A stretch of 64,000 nucleotides of DNA from Antennarius striatus (GCF_040054535.1 NC_090788.1:20631001-20695000); one strand, 5' to 3'. Shown: positions 31,080 through 53,253, counted from the first letter of the stretch. Numbers and translations are program-made. Notes: a model not told the origin generated them from the sequence alone.

Positions 31080-31573
31080 ATATTTGGGGAATTAATGAGA
31101 GCAGAAGCAGGGGGAGCTGAACAGGGAGGGAGGGGGGGAGGGAGAGGGAGGAGACAGGGACAAAGGCAGAAAGAGGATGCTGAGGGAGGAAGGGGAGGGT
31201 GAGTCTTCGTCGTCAGAGGCCTGGCGTCGCGCAGGCTCAGTGTGAACGGGGCTGGAAAACAACGGGCTGTGGGAGGACAGATACAGGAGGCTGTGGGCTG
31301 ACGGGTGAGGGAAGGGATACCGACCAAAAACCAGGACCACCAGGACCACCAGGACCACCAGGACCACCAGGACCACCAGGACCACCAGGACCACGGGGCC
31401 ATCTTCACCTCTGTTTGCTTTTCCTGCGTCTTCCACCCTGGAATGAAGCTAACCGCTGCTGCTCATCACTGGACCTTGCAGCAGACGGTGTGTATTCTCC
31501 TCGTCTGAGAAGACCCCCCCCCCACACACATACACACTCATTCAGCAGAACATCGGCGGCCACATTGTCTCAG
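31080..31573 (+). promoter_or_regulatory. fez1: Probable fez1 promoter / non-coding first exon
   Basis: A GC- and purine-rich block ends in TTGTCTCAG|gtaagat, a strong donor at 31573/31574. A matching acceptor ccgtccgctcag|GCC lies at about 33987, 28 nt before the fez1 start codon. FEZ1 genes have an untranslated first exon, so this is the likeliest 5' exon. It includes the 9-bp minisatellite 31331-31394. The transcription start is not determined. Confidence 0.45.
31331..31394 (+). repeat. 9-bp minisatellite CCAGGACCA, about seven copies
   Basis: Tandem CCAGGACCA units within the probable fez1 5' exon. A chance frame reads Gly-Pro-Pro repeats. Confidence 0.95.
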
Positions 31574-34015
31574 GTAAGATGTCTCCCTTTCTTCCAGCCC
31601 TGACCGTACGTTTGACCATCATCCTCGCCTCCATCTCCGTGTCGTAACCATGGTTTCCTCCTCCTCTCCTCCATCCTTCCTCAGTCCTCTCCTCTCCCTC
31701 CCCCACTCCCATCTTCTTCCGTCCTCCGATGAGCTGATGACATGCACTTACTTGATTTCCATTCCTGCACGGCCGCCCGAACATTGATTGGACGTGTCGT
31801 CCATTGCAGTCATATTCATCAGTGACGTTAGCAGGATGGAATGATTTCAGTCCTAACAGAATTACATCCCTGATGGTGTCAAATGTCTCTTTCACTTGTG
31901 TATTGAACATTTTTTTTTAGAGTGACTTGTTTCTGATGATCACATGTGATTGGCTCCTTTCACACCTGCATGTTAGTGGAGGCACACCTGAGATCAGCAC
32001 TCACCGTGAAGGTCACACACACACACACACACACACCTTCAGCCACATCCGTCACACATCTCTAGTGTTGGATGCTGAGGTTTCACACCAGAATAAAACA
32101 TTTTATCACATTATTTTTGCACAACAAAGTCACCAGTTGGTCAGGAAGCGACAGCTTGAGCAGGAGGAGCTCTTAGAGGATCGGATTCGTCATCTTTCAA
32201 TTTGCCAAATTGAGGCGGCAGTGATTCAGGGCCGCCTGTGAAGAATTCCTGTGGTGAGGTGAGGGTCAGCTTCCATTTTAAAGAAGAACACACACACACA
32301 CACACACACACACACTCCAGTTGCTCAAGAGGCATTGGATGGGATGGTGAAAAACGATATCCGCTGTTGACTGGGCACCACTTTGCTGACTGGTGTGATG
32401 TGGAGGAAGAGGCTTGCACAAGCGTGTTTTTTAAATGAACTCCTGGTCTCAGCCCCTTCCATCAGGACTGGGTCCAATAAAGGATGGAGGATGAGGGTGA
32501 CGATGAAGATCACACTGTAAACACCGGTAAACACCACAGGTCTGCAGGAAGTTGTCCACTGGGTTCTGCATTCACGTCAGCCATCATTTACTGATATTTA
32601 ATACGCCGCAGAATATTATTCTATACGTATTTCCATTTGTGAAGAATTTGATGCATTCTGCAAAGAAACTGTTAAACTACTAGAGGAGTCTTGTGAGACA
32701 CATCCACACCCACCAAGTCACACGTTCCACAGCACAAAGACTGAAGCCTCATTTAAACTCTGATAGAGGAAAAATAGAGGACAAAGGGAGAAAAACAAAG
32801 ATGAGAAAATTGATAAAACTCCACCCACACAGATCAGATCCAAATTCATCATCCCTGTCCTCCACTTTGGCCATTTTCTATTCATTCAGTTCATCACAAC
32901 CGTCTCCATCATGACGTCACTTAGCCGCTGTGATTTACATTCACCTGTTTTACTCCTGCCCTATTTTTCCCATGAATTCATAATGGTTGAATAAATTACA
33001 CTGCACCTGTTTTTCTTTGGGAAGCTGTTTGCTTTAAAAATGACTTGAAAGCCATTTTATAATAGAGGAGCGGATGAACGTCCTGTAAACATATTTTCAC
33101 TAGAATAATCTCAACCAGGAAGTACATTTGGTCCTTGTAATGTCTTCAGTAACAATATTGAGAAATAAACATTTCTTAGTCATTCATCATCATTCTTTGT
33201 TGGATTCACTTCATTCATCCATCAAACCGTTCATCTGGTTACTCATATAGAACTAATGAGAATAAGGTTTCTATATGGGCTTCACATCAGAAGCATAACA
33301 CAAATTGGATACCGCTTCAGAAGTAGGAACGTAATAAATTCAAAAGATCAAAAATAAATGTGAACATCTTAGGTTTCCAAAGTGTAATCACATACTTCAC
33401 TAAATATTATTTTAAAAACTAGAACTAAAACACATGGCAGCTTTTTGAACAGCGTTTGCTTGATTTCTGTTTGTGAACGTCCTGCCTAACATTTGTGAAC
33501 GTCCTACTTCCTGTTTCACCGCTGATGTGAAAACAAAAATCACATAGAACATTTTTTTTAGAACTATTGATTGTAAACCAATCTCATCTTTTTAATAAGA
33601 AGAAATCTTGTGATAATGAATAATATTGCCTCCAACCATTGAAAACAGCCCTGCTCTTACCTAGACTATTATTCTGCTATAATTGCATGTCCTCATCAGT
33701 TAAATCCCAGTAGTGGAACTTAATTAACGGAGCTTTACCAGTGAAGCCAACTGGTTGGGGTCCCTCTGGGACCTGGTCCCCTTCTGGCCCATCAGCCTCC
33801 ACCTCCTCTGTGTCTAGACTCCACGGGGCCACTCCACCTGAGGTGGGGCCACTGATTGAGGAGGTGTCAGATAGATCCTTCAGGGGTGTTGGTGACTTAG
33901 AGTGTGTGCGGAGCTTCGTCTCATTCTCTGTCTTCCTGCCTCATTAACGGTTTGCTGACTCAGCATTGAACCTTCCGTCCGCTCAGGCCTCTCAGATTAT
34001 TGAACCGGGGTCGCC

Positions 34016-42660
<8,645 letters not shown>

Positions 42661-45600
42661 AGCCCTGCAGGCCGGGGGCCTCGGCGGGTCGGAGACGTCC
42701 TGACCTCCAGCCCGAGCTGCATGACATGTCCTCTTTCACCATTATCAACTATGGATCCTCACCCATCAACTGTTATACTCACCTCAACTACTGCCTCTCG
42801 CTCAGCTCACCTTCTCCCATTGCTGCACACTTAAGCTCAGGCCACGCCCAAACGGCCATCAGGCCACGCCCAAACGGCCACCACCTGAACAGGTCCAGTG
42901 GGACCGCCGGTCCCGCTCTCACAGGACTTCACTGATCACATGACCTGCTGTTAATAACACTTTGGTACAGGGATTTGATGTTCTTTCATTTTTTTATTTT
43001 GTTTCCTCTAACAGAATCATCTCCACACACTGACCTCTGACCCCAGCTGGGCTCCGCTTTGTTCATTGGTCAAAAGGACTAATCTAAAATAAATGACATG
43101 CCATTCTGTATCCACATCTCCTTGTATTGTATGAGCTGATATGTTTGAACTCAGAGCCATGTATGTTCTGCTTAGTACTGTAGCTCCATGTAAAGAAACA
43201 TGACTATTACGGGTGCAGTACATTACAGAGCTTTTCTTTGTATTTTTGCTTCACTACCTTAAAAAGTAGTGCTCTTATAACTTTTTCTAATTTAATTGAA
43301 ATATTTGATATAATATGTTACTGCTTTTTTTTAGTTACTGAATCACGAGTGACAGATTTGTGTGTATTTCACCCTTTCAACCACAAGGGGGCGCGTCTCA
43401 GCGCTTCCCTGGATACATCACCCCCTGATGAGATGAGCTCTTATCAATAACACGTGCATATTAGCATATTAATTTCTTTGCGCCGTACAGGTGAATGAAA
43501 CATCGCTAACTGCAAATTCTAATAAACATTCTACCCTCAGTGTGTGTTTGTTTCTGTTTACTGTCTATGGATCCATCATTCTGGACAGGAACATCTTTCT
43601 GCAGGAAGATATATTACAGTAATAATTCTCAGATCATTAGACACAGTTTATATTTCATATTACATGTATGTTAGTAATAAACATGTTTTTTGGTGTTTTT
43701 CGTCAGGTGGTCAACTTTAAATCTCATACATACACCTAAACGTGTCACCAAATACATAAATGATATACAGAATGTGAGATCTATTAGAAAAGTATATTTG
43801 ACTTTTTTAATCAGTTACTGATTAAATTCTCCTGAAGGCTGTCCCAATATCAATATTGATTTTGTGTTAGCTGCAACTTATTTTACCCTTTAATGATTAA
43901 CCTCTTCTTAAAATGGATCTTAAAGGAGAATGGAAATTAGAAAATTGTGCTCTCAGTTACAAAATAAAGTGGAATCGAATTTTGGAATTCGATCATTTCT
44001 CTTTTAATTGAAAATTTGATACAAATATTTTCCATGAACATAAATATGGAGGAGGTGCCTGTCCAGTTCAGACATCAGTAGTTGTACAATCCATCACGGG
44101 TTTCAGGCAGCGCTGCTGTCACACACGGTGACCTCTTATACATACACATATACTGTATAAAAATAAAGGCTTGTCTTGAATACATTTTAATCTTCATGAT
44201 GTACACTTTGACTTTTAAAGAAACAGAAATGGTTGCTGTAAATATTATGACGTTCAACTCTGATCCCAAAAAGTTCGACCCTGTCAAACTGAATGTCAAG
44301 CTTTGCTCATTATTCTAGACAACATGCAATAAAAGTTGTGATGGGATCATCCTACAGGTCCATGAAGGGGGCATTTTCCAAAGGCTGTGTAAAGACTATA
44401 TAAAGATACCACCAAAATTTCATTTGAGCATTAAATTTAGCATTCACCGTTCACAGAGGACGTGTTTTTGGAATCAGCGTTGTCAGTTCAATCCATTTAA
44501 ACGGTTTCCTTATCAGCTTCCTGCTGGAAATCTTTACATTTTGCTCAAAAGTATCAAAAACAATATCAATTTAAGGAAACTATCAAAGCTTCAAGACACC
44601 AAGACTTGTTTGCATGTTTTGTAGTCCTGTCAAATACAATAAAAGTTACAAAACGTAAGTTCCAGTGTGAAGACATTACAGCAGGATAGATAGATGATTA
44701 CTTTATACGCTAACGATGCTTTTCTTATCTTTTCTTTTCTACATTGCATGTTTTAAAGAACCATTTAAGTGACTTGAGACTATAGAATAAAGTAGAAAAA
44801 AGACAAGTTAAAATTACATTGACGTTTAAAATAAAACATTTATTTGAAGCAACAGATCATGTTAAGTTCTTGAACTGCTGAGAGAAGCGTGTTCACCTTC
44901 CTCAGACGGGTGCATGCTAATGCTTTAGCTTTAGAGGCTGACAAAAGATGTAAATAATATACAGGTATGCCGAATCAGCTGGATGTGGTTATTCCATGAT
45001 TTCATTTATTTATTTATTTCCGTTTTAAAACTAGCCTCTATTTTCAATAAGGTTTGGAAAAACTATGAAACCAAAGCAGTCAAATATTCTGTCATTGTGC
45101 ACGAGTCCCCCCCGACATATAAAACATGTGTGTTGACATAGTGATGTGCTAACATGTTAATCTTTGGTTTGGAGTCCAGTGTCCTAGGCAGACATACAGT
45201 CACCACTACGCTCCGCTGTACGCAACACATTTAAAAATAAATATCATATTTACATTTTTCAATGCTGCGGGCAGATTTTAAATTATTACAAAATCTGTGT
45301 GGAGAAGCAAAGTCACCATCCTGCAGCTGTGAATAGAGCTCAGTAATAGAAGGAGCTTTAGCTAATCTGTGTTTTAAAGAATGGAATCAAACCGAAGTGA
45401 AGCCAGGAGAAGGGATTAGAACACTTCATCTGTAACGTCGTCTCATCTTCCCGTCTCCTAGTCTGCTCAGATATCAGCTCCTAACAACACAGTGGCCTTG
45501 ATCATTGCTCTCTTGGGTAGCTCTTAAGAAAAGATGACGGATGAAGTACGGCACACCTCCATCCATCCATCCATCCATCCATCCATCCATCCATCCATCC

Positions 45601-45866
45601 ATCCATCCATCCATCCTCCACCTGCATGTCTGTACATCTGTGAGACTGACTATACATGAGCTGTTAATGTCAGATTTGAAAAAGGTGATGCAGAAATTAA
45701 AAGCTAAATTTTAATAAGTAGAAAAGAGAATAAATGTATGAAAGTCATATTTATACACGGTTTGAATCCAGATATAAAACACGTTAGAATACCTAAAGGG
45801 AGTAAACAGTCTGCGTCTGGAATTCTTTGCTAACTAGTAATCTGTGCTCCCTTTAAGCAAATCGTG
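42661..45866. other. Convergent 3' interval between fez1 and esam
   Basis: It holds the fez1 3' UTR (AATAAA at 43521), AT-rich spacer, and the esam 3' UTR on the other strand, where several AATAAA complements occur near 44840 and 45000. (ATCC)n lies at 45558-45616. A short direct repeat (GGCCACGCCCAAACGGCCATC) lies at 42840-42880. No other gene was seen. Confidence 0.55.
45558..45616. repeat. (ATCC)n tetranucleotide microsatellite
   Basis: About 14 units of CCAT/ATCC in the probable esam 3' UTR. Confidence 0.95.
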
Positions 45867-48800
45867 TTACACCAGTGACCCCGCCTGGTTCTGTGCAGGC
45901 ACCATGATGGGCACCCCTCCCATGCGGGCGATGTTGGAGGCTGTGACTGTGGCGGTGGGCAGCGGCGGTGGGGAGGGGGCGGCCTGGCTGTATGTCTGGG
46001 GCAGCACCTGGGCCTGGGGCAGCTGGGCGTAGCGCTCGGGTCTGGGTAGAGAGCTCCCGTTGGTGCTGGCCTCGGGGGAGACGGGCGGCCCCCGGGGCAG
46101 GGTGGTGTTGTTGTTGTAGCTGTAGTGGGTGGGCGTGGGGGCTCTGTGATGATCGGGGGGGTAGCCGGCCGTGCTGCCTGTGGCGGTGATGATGGAGGCG
46201 GTGTCCGAGGCGGGGCGCTGGGGATACTGCTGCAGGTGGTGGTTGTTGTGGTGGTGGGAGGGGTCTTTGTGGTGGGGGCTGGAGGCGATGGAGGACAGCG
46301 TGCCGTTCTTGGAGATGATGTCTGAACCCATGCCGCTTTTAGCCCAGGACACACGTTTGGGGGCCTGAGCGTCCTCCCTGGAGACGGACACCAGGGAACA
46401 GCTGTTAGCACGTTAGCTTGGGTTAAACACAGGTGGTCCTCAACATATGAACACAATTGGTTCTAAGAGGTTGATCGTGAGCTGAAATGTTTGTAAGTCA
46501 CTATTCATTAAATTTCAATCTATAATCACCGTTTGAGGTCGTTTAAACATCATTACTACTCTAAATACTAAAGTACTATTAAGTACTATTAAAGTACCTA
46601 AGACTGACCAGAAACAACAACAGGACATAAAGACAACACATAATAAATAAAACAGGTTGTGTTTAGTTCAGTCATTATTGATAAAATGTGGGTTTTCAAA
46701 AGAAAATGGAAAATTAAAAACCCCGTTTATTTCCTTTTACTCCATTTTACCTCTGTCTGCCACAAATACTGGACTCATAAAATCATTAGAAAACCGTTAA
46801 CAGCACATAATATCATGTTACTGTACAATAAATGAGAAGAAAAACATATAATCATGTTAAAATATATATGTATAGCTCCAATATCTACTTTTAATTCAGA
46901 TAAATTTACGGTAAACTTTTGCTCCTTCTAATTTAATCCCTGAGGAGAATAAGAATAAAACACTTTTTACTTTTTAAGCTTTTTAAATGCATCCAACAAC
47001 AAAAGTCAGAGTCAGCTGTTAATGTTGATGATCCACTGTATAACAATATGCTATTTATGTCATAAAGGGAGGATGACATCACCTGTGAGTCACAGGATGA
47101 ACTGCTGAGGAATTTTCCATTGCAGGAAGTGTGCTTTAAATGTATTGTTTAAAGGTAATTATAGGCGTTGACACGCCAAACCCACTTGATTTCATTGGCC
47201 ATGTCGTCCTCGTTGTCTCTCCGCCTCTTCATCGCGAAAAAGAGGCAGGCGAGGAGGATGAGGAGGAAGATGAAGCCAGCAACCGAACCCACCACTGCGC
47301 CGACAATCATCCCCACATTAGTGGCTGCAAGAGGAATTATGGGATGCACAATGACTGCATGCCACTAAAGCACATTTTACATATTGTGAACCAACGTGTG
47401 ACACAACTACACTTGTAAACATGCAGGCATCAGAAACAGAATCCTGTCCTGATGTTCTGGTCGGTGGTGTTGGTGTTGACCTACAGCTCCTGATGTCCAG
47501 GTTGACGGAGCAGCTCTCCTCTCCGGCCGTGTTGCTGGCCACACACATGTACTTCCCTGACATGTTACTGCTCAGGTTGCTCAGCCTCAGGGTGCCTGTC
47601 TTCTCATCTGAAGGTGTGAGAACAGGAAACATACGAACACATCAGTCGGACCGCAAACAACGTACAAACACTTCAACATCAACAAGTAAAATCTCCAGCA
47701 CTCCGCCGCCACCCGCTCCTGCTTTCCCTGGATACTCACTGGACCAACCCTGGATTATTCCATCCCCACAGATAAGATCATTTTGAACATTGAACCACTT
47801 ACTGGAGATTAAATTCTTAATTACATTTCATCTGCCTCTTTTGTCTGTGTTCTGCATTTTGGGTTCATTCTGTATTTACATAATGGAACAGAGGACGATG
47901 CTCATGCAGCCTGATTTTTGGCAAGTCTAACTATTCACTCCTATAATGACAGAAATCTTATTGTCTTTTCTTCACAACAAAGAATTGTTTCATTTTTCTC
48001 CTGATGAGCCAGAGACAGGACAAAAACCCTGACCACACACAGCTCAAACAGTGAGTGTAATCCCAGACTACCAGGGGCACCAAAACCTGAAGCTTCAGAT
48101 TATGGTGCCCCTGGTAGTCTGGTGTACAGCAGGGATGAACACAGCTGAGATAAAACACGGGGGAAGAGGCAGATGAAGCAAAAGGATGTAAATATCTTGT
48201 GGTTGTGGTGATGTACTCACTGAGCATGGGTGAAAAGAAGACCTCGGAGGTGGGACTGGTTTTCCTCCACTTGTATAAAGGAACGGGCTTCCCGGCGCTG
48301 GACGTGCAGCTCAGAGTCACATTCCCCTTCAGGACTGCCTTCCCCGATATGGAACACGTGGGAACAGCAGGAGGAACTGAGACGAGGAGATTTCAAAGTG
48401 ATCATTTTGTTAGATTTCACAGGGCCGTGAATGTGAACGAGGTCCTCACCCCTCACATCCAGACTGAGCTCCGCCGTCAGGCCGGGGTTCCCTGGAATGA
48501 TGATCTGACAGAGGTAGCGGCCCGAGTCAGCCTCCTGGGTGTTGTTGATGAACAGCGACACGTTGTGTGACGGCATGCTGTTGGCGAAACCAACACGACC
48601 GTTGAACTGGGAGCTGCCCAGACTCATGGAGCCTTTGATGTAGGAGATGATCTAGATGAGAAAACGGAGCCACGGTGAGACGCCAACAAAGACTCTGGCT
48701 CTGGATTATCTAGACGTGGGTCATTTTTGACCCACGTTGTGGATCAGAGGGTTTAAAATCTCCCTTGTCCCAGACCTGCTACCCATTGGTAGAAAAACAT

Positions 48801-48983
48801 TACCCTGAAATGAGACTGAAACGCAAAGGCGGTCACATGACATCGTCTCTAACGTGGGTGGAAGTAAAGCGAAAGAGTGAAACTACTTTCCAACTTCAGT
48901 CGGAGGAGAAACGTCAGACTCAAACTGGACTGAACTAGTTTTACAGCTTTCATGGAACTCATCAGTGTGTTAGAAGAAGCTGT

Positions 48984-49022
<39 letters not shown>

Positions 49023-49049
49023 AGTGTGTGTGTGTGTGTGTGTGTGAGT

Positions 49050-49098
<49 letters not shown>

Positions 49099-49959
49099 CT
49101 CCACAGAGATGGACACGTCTCCGTTTGGCTTTCAGGTAGTGACAGTTTGTTCTTTCCATTCATCTTTCTGGCCCCAAATGAAAGCAGAGAGATAAACTAA
49201 ATGTCTGTTCAGGCAAACAAAGCCTGGCTGTTAATCATCCGTGTCTTTCCCAGCGCTCTGAGAACAGTTTCCCCTCTTTTCTTTTGGACTGTGATCCTCG
49301 TCTGGGTCGTCCATCTGTACAGCCCAATAATCTGACCTCTGCAGATACGGAAGCTGAGCCGCTGCCAGGTCTCTAGATGATGTGTAATAAAGCGACGCAG
49401 GCTGGAACGGGGTGGCTTCAGATGGACGCGTTATGTAAAGCCCTTCTTTTCATGTCGTACCGCAACAGTGATTTCATACGTAACCTGATTTTAAAACACA
49501 CATTTGTATTTTAGGGTGATGTATTACACTAGTAACAAATTACTGCATTGCTTGTATAGTATTTTTAAGCTTTTTTATTCCCTTGGCTTAATTCCTAAGG
49601 GGTTAACAAAAGCAGTGTTTGCCAGATTGAGTGTATAAGAGCAGACAAACACCCTTGTGACTATAATCCTACATATAAAAGCAAATGTAAAGAAGATGCT
49701 GTATTATGATGTGTTATACTGGATATGGAGCCAAACATTTAAACACACATCCCTCAGAGTTTACACACAGTCTTACCAGCTGTGTGCGGTTGGAGACAAA
49801 GTTCCAGATGACGGTGTTGGTGCTTGGGTCCAGGCCCGGAATTCTCTCATATGAGGCCTGCAGCACTACCATCCGACCCTTGATCACATCTATGTTGGTG
49901 TCGGGCATCAGGATTTTGGCCCATAAGCCTGTAAGAAGGATGAAGAAACGTAAAACCAT
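45867..49959 (-). CDS. esam: Endothelial cell-selective adhesion molecule (ESAM); signal-peptide exon uncertain
   Basis: Exons (minus): 49928-49777, 48651-48450, 48376-48221, 47607-47485, 47324-47186, 46377-45867; all joins keep frame. The V-type Ig domain is in the first two (VIWNFV tryptophan; DSGRYLCQIIIPG). The C2-type domain is in the next two (GNVTLSCTSSAG, YKWRKTSP, SGKYMCVASNTAGEESC). The fifth carries one membrane span (MIVGAVVGSVAGFIFLLILL) then KRRR and MANEIK. The last encodes the cytoplasmic tail: EDAQAPKRVSWAKS, DIISKNGTLSS, a long Pro/His-rich part, and MGGVPIMVPAQNQAGSLV, nearly identical to human ESAM; SLV is a class I PDZ ligand. It acts at endothelial tight junctions and on platelets. 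The start is unresolved. An ATG at 49959 gives MVLRFFILLTGLWA, a credible signal peptide, but that stretch also looks like a branch point plus acceptor (cttcttacag), so an upstream exon 1 remains possible. Confidence 0.93.
48063..48122. repeat. Perfect 20-bp-stem hairpin in an esam intron
   Basis: CCAGACTACCAGGGGCACCA at 48063-48082 is the exact reverse complement of 48103-48122, with a 20-nt loop that itself contains the palindrome CTGAAGCTTCAG. It lies between the C2-domain exons. Confidence 0.85.
48979..49097. repeat. (GT)n microsatellite in the esam V-domain intron
   Basis: Interrupted GT tract of about 120 bp (GAGTG interruptions). Confidence 0.93.
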
Positions 49960-51250
49960 CAGTCAATCATCGAAATTCAAACAATTTCTAACCCAGTTTT
50001 GACACTCCTGCAGGAATTAATACAAACAGTTCATAGATTCCTACCAACCAGAGCTGGGATAACATCCATGTACTTGTTGAGGTTAAGTCTTCATACTGAA
50101 CTGATGCATGTTAACAGGCTACAGACCAATCCAGCAGCAGCTCAGTCTGGTTCAACTGACCACAGACGCTCCCACTGGTCATCTCTACTAGATTTGTTCT
50201 GAGGAAATCACGTGGGAATTTATGTGACGTGGATGTTTGACGTTCATACCAGAGTGATGCTGGAATGGTATGATCAACGCAAAACAAGTACAAATCAACG
50301 ATTTAGGAAGACCTTCAACATCCTGCTGCTTACTGGATCCACCATAAATAATAATGAATGTATCCTCAAGTTTTTTTGATATATTTGCATTATTATTGTT
50401 ATTATTATTAGGGAGGAAAATGAATTAATCTGTTTTCAAATTCCCACAGGGTCAAAAACAAATCACCATGATCCTTTATTCTCATGTCAATAACAGTTTA
50501 TCAAAATGTACTAACAAATTTTAGAGAAATTATACAAATATATACTGAAAAGTAGAGAAGAACACAATCTAGAGATAAACAGATAAATAAATTATTATAA
50601 ATAGGGAAATTATTTAATCCATATTACTTTATTTGGTTCATATATTCTAGTTTGTGAGACTTAAATTTATATTCCTGTTGGAGCTGTTGGATCTGTTCCC
50701 AACCCTCTTTGAGTGTAGTGGACATCAACGGCCAGTGAGGGGCAGCAGAGAGCAGAAACAACAGGAGCTGAAACCATCTTCTTGTTTTTATGTGCAAACC
50801 ACTGCAATCTATACATTGGTGATAGTGACCAATAATCACAAAAAACAATGTCTTTTATGTAAAACAAACAAAAAATACATAAAAGTGCAAATAAAACACC
50901 AAATTGTTTCTTTAAAAACAGTGAAAATAAATTAGTATAATATAACTGACAAAGACAGTCAATTAAAGTCAATGTATGCATATAAAAAATGATGTGAATT
51001 CATTTTACGAACGCCATGACAACAGAATGAGACAGTCTTGTTGTTGGTGAAAGTGTTCTTCTGCCCTTCTACTTCTCTGTCCATCCAATCAATGCAGGCA
51101 TAATCACATGTAGAGAGAAAGAACAATGCTAAATAAGGGAAATGGTGACATTTCCTGCAGGATGATGCATTTCATCCTTTTCCTTCTCCCCCGCAGCATC
51201 CCCCCCCACGCCCCTCACTCTCATCTCTAACCGTTTCACCTCTCCTTCAG

Positions 51251-51343
51251 ACAGGATGTGTCTTCCCATATTTCCACTCAAATAACACACCAAACAAATT
51301 CAACCCTGACGAAGGCGTCCTGAGTTTTGATCCATTTCATCAG
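51251..51343 (+). CDS. Unassigned candidate exon 1 of an unknown plus-strand gene
   Basis: The block is open in one frame between tctccttcag and a GTAAAT donor, phase 0 to phase 0. It reads TGCVFPYFHSNNTPNK and then FNPDEGVLSFDPFHQ. I do not recognise the protein. Support is only the open frame, a pyrimidine-rich acceptor and a moderate donor. It could be chance. Confidence 0.2.
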
Positions 51344-52076
51344 GTAAATGTTCATCTGAGAGCGTGGAGGCTGTCAGCGTGTCTTTAAAAATGGATGGCG
51401 TTTCTTTGTGGGTGACAATCAATTCTATTGGCATGACCTTCTATGAATGCTAAGACAAACACATAGGAATCCAGGAACAACCACCTACATGCACAAAATC
51501 TTCTCCAACAGCTAAAACTAATAAGAAAAATTTCTCATAATGCAACAAATGATGGAAGGAAATCTAAATGCAAACATTTACGAGTGTGTCATAGAAAATA
51601 CAACCGTCTCAAAGTGTCTGGATCAGATACACACTACCAAGAAGAAATGAGCTCCACTCGTGTCACGGACCCTGACCTCTGTGTAATGATGTCCAGGATT
51701 ATCTGAGGGCTCCGTGTCATCCAGGGTCAGAGGTCAGAACCAAGTTGTATTTAATTGCCCTGCGTGTTTAACCTGCGCCGTCCTCTGAAACACAATATTT
51801 AGGTTGCTAAAAAGGTTTCCCTTCTTCTTTCTTTGTTAAACATCACAATAGAAAATGAGATCCACCCTGTGAGTCTGGGGTTTCCTCACCTGGCTGAGGC
51901 CGAGCAGGTTCATCACGTGTCACATGACACTTATTTCACTATACGGGCGACACAACTGCTACTGAATGACTGTGTTTATTATGGATGATGGGGATGGATT
52001 GTCATGCCTGCACCATTTTCTTGTTGTTGTTGTCCACGCAGCTGTCAAGCCATGTTAAGATCTGTCACGTCCACAG

Positions 52077-52161
52077 ATTAGTCTGAGCGGTGAAGGAATA
52101 AAGAATCCGGAGAACATTGCTGTCGACTCTGAGGACCGATGGGGGTGGGAGGTGTTACAAG
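52077..52161 (+). CDS. Unassigned candidate exon 2 of an unknown plus-strand gene
   Basis: The block is open from cgtccacag to CAAG|gtaaga, a near-consensus donor. It enters in phase 0, compatible with 51251-51343, and leaves in phase 1. It reads ISLSGEGIKNPENIAV then DSEDRWGWEVLQ. No family is recognised. The GIKNPENIAVD string superficially resembles the LRP beta-propeller motif, but too little is present to call it. Confidence 0.22.
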
Positions 52162-52260
52162 GTAAGAGGGCTCAGTGGCCACTGGGGGTCATCCAACTAA
52201 TAAAGTATACAGCTCCTGTTACAACACATCATGTTTAACCATTTCATTTCTGATTAAAGC

Positions 52261-52647
52261 TCTAGATCACATGTGACAAACTCAAGGCCCGGGGGCCAAA
52301 TGTGGCCCGCTACATCCTTTTATGTGGCCCACAAGAGCATAAAAGGTCAGTGTCTAAAAATAAATAAGAGTGTGCTTTGACAAAAGACTAAATTTCCCAT
52401 AATGCATTAACTGGACATTTTAACTCTGACAGAAAAGTAATGAAAGGATTTATGTTATAACAGAGTAATAAGCAAAGTGTAAAGTTTGTAACTTGAATAA
52501 TAGATTCAGAGTTATTAAACATTAAGGAGTAGTTATATTTATTTTACATTACATTGAGCTACATTTAGTTACATTTATTAGTTACATCTGGCCCTTTGAG
52601 GACAGACATGATGCTGAAAATGAGTTTGACCCCCCCCTGATCTCGAT
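52261..52647. mobile_element. Non-autonomous hAT-like element, copy 2
   Basis: The ends GTGACAAACTC and GAGTTTGAC are inverted. The CAAGGCCCGGGGGCCAAATG and CCCTTTGAGGACAG blocks match copy 1. Flanking octamers CTCTAGAT and ATCTCGAT agree at six of eight positions, so the target duplication has decayed. Confidence 0.65.
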
Positions 52648-52761
52648 GAAGAAGATGAATTTTAACATGATTTTTTTTTTACACACACAATTATTCAATA
52701 ATTTTAAGAAAAATTCAGCTAAAATTATTTAGCATTTAATGAACAATCTCATGTTATTTGT

Positions 52762-52762
<1 letters not shown>

Positions 52763-52815
<53 letters not shown>

Positions 52816-52834
52816 CACACACACACACACACAT
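52763..52834. repeat. (CA)n microsatellite
   Basis: About 70 bp of CA with one CGC interruption. Confidence 0.95.
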
Positions 52835-53253
52835 AGGTTCTAATGCTAAAGAGAATCACTAGCAGGGATCATCCAGACGCCAACATCTCATTGGACATAA
52901 TGGGCCAGAGCTCCTCATTAGTAAGGATGGGCCCCTCCTCAGGATGAGCTCCATCAGACATCTACTCTATTTTTTAAGTGAAAATCTTGCCAAGTGCAGC
53001 TTTAAGGAGATTTCCTGACAGAAATCCTCCCTGATTCTGATGAGAGTGCTCCCCCAATGGAGGAAAGGATGAATGGATGCGTGGAGGGATGATAAATGAA
53101 GGGATAAATAATGAAGGCCACGGGGATCATGTTCATAACGTTCACTCGTCCTTCTAAATTTGCTCAGTGAGGTTCTAATCTTCCTCGAGGTGGCGGGTCT
53201 GAAATCCCCTCTGCAGATTTCAAGATGATTGGCTTTAAGCGTTCCGTGGTGCC

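Larger units (their letters stand above)
49960..52262. other. Region upstream of esam without an assigned gene
   Basis: It should contain the esam promoter and possibly its first exon. I saw two open blocks with splice signals on the plus strand (51251-51343 and 52077-52161), listed separately. The rest shows nothing recognisable. Confidence 0.5.

Noticed and set aside
30941-31436. Poly-Glu, poly-Arg and Trp-Ser repeat frames
   Set aside because: They translate the (CCT)n tract and the minisatellite; no splice or start context.
31199-31603. Frame with collagen-like Gly-Pro-Pro repeats
   Set aside because: It is created by the 9-bp CCAGGACCA minisatellite; there are no neighbouring collagen exons and it lies in a probable untranslated exon.
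45830-46456. 208-codon Pro/Thr-rich minus-strand frame over the esam tail
   Set aside because: Wrong frame; the adjacent frame gives the conserved ESAM tail ending GSLV.
50034-50068. Minus-strand ATG (MDVIPALVG) with phase-1 donor as esam exon 1
   Set aside because: The phase would fit, but nine residues are too short for a signal peptide and an in-frame stop lies just upstream.
50667-50820. Minus-strand hydrophobic frame (RRWFQLLLFLLSAAP) as an esam signal peptide
   Set aside because: It has no suitable start codon in that frame and no phase-1 donor after the hydrophobic stretch.
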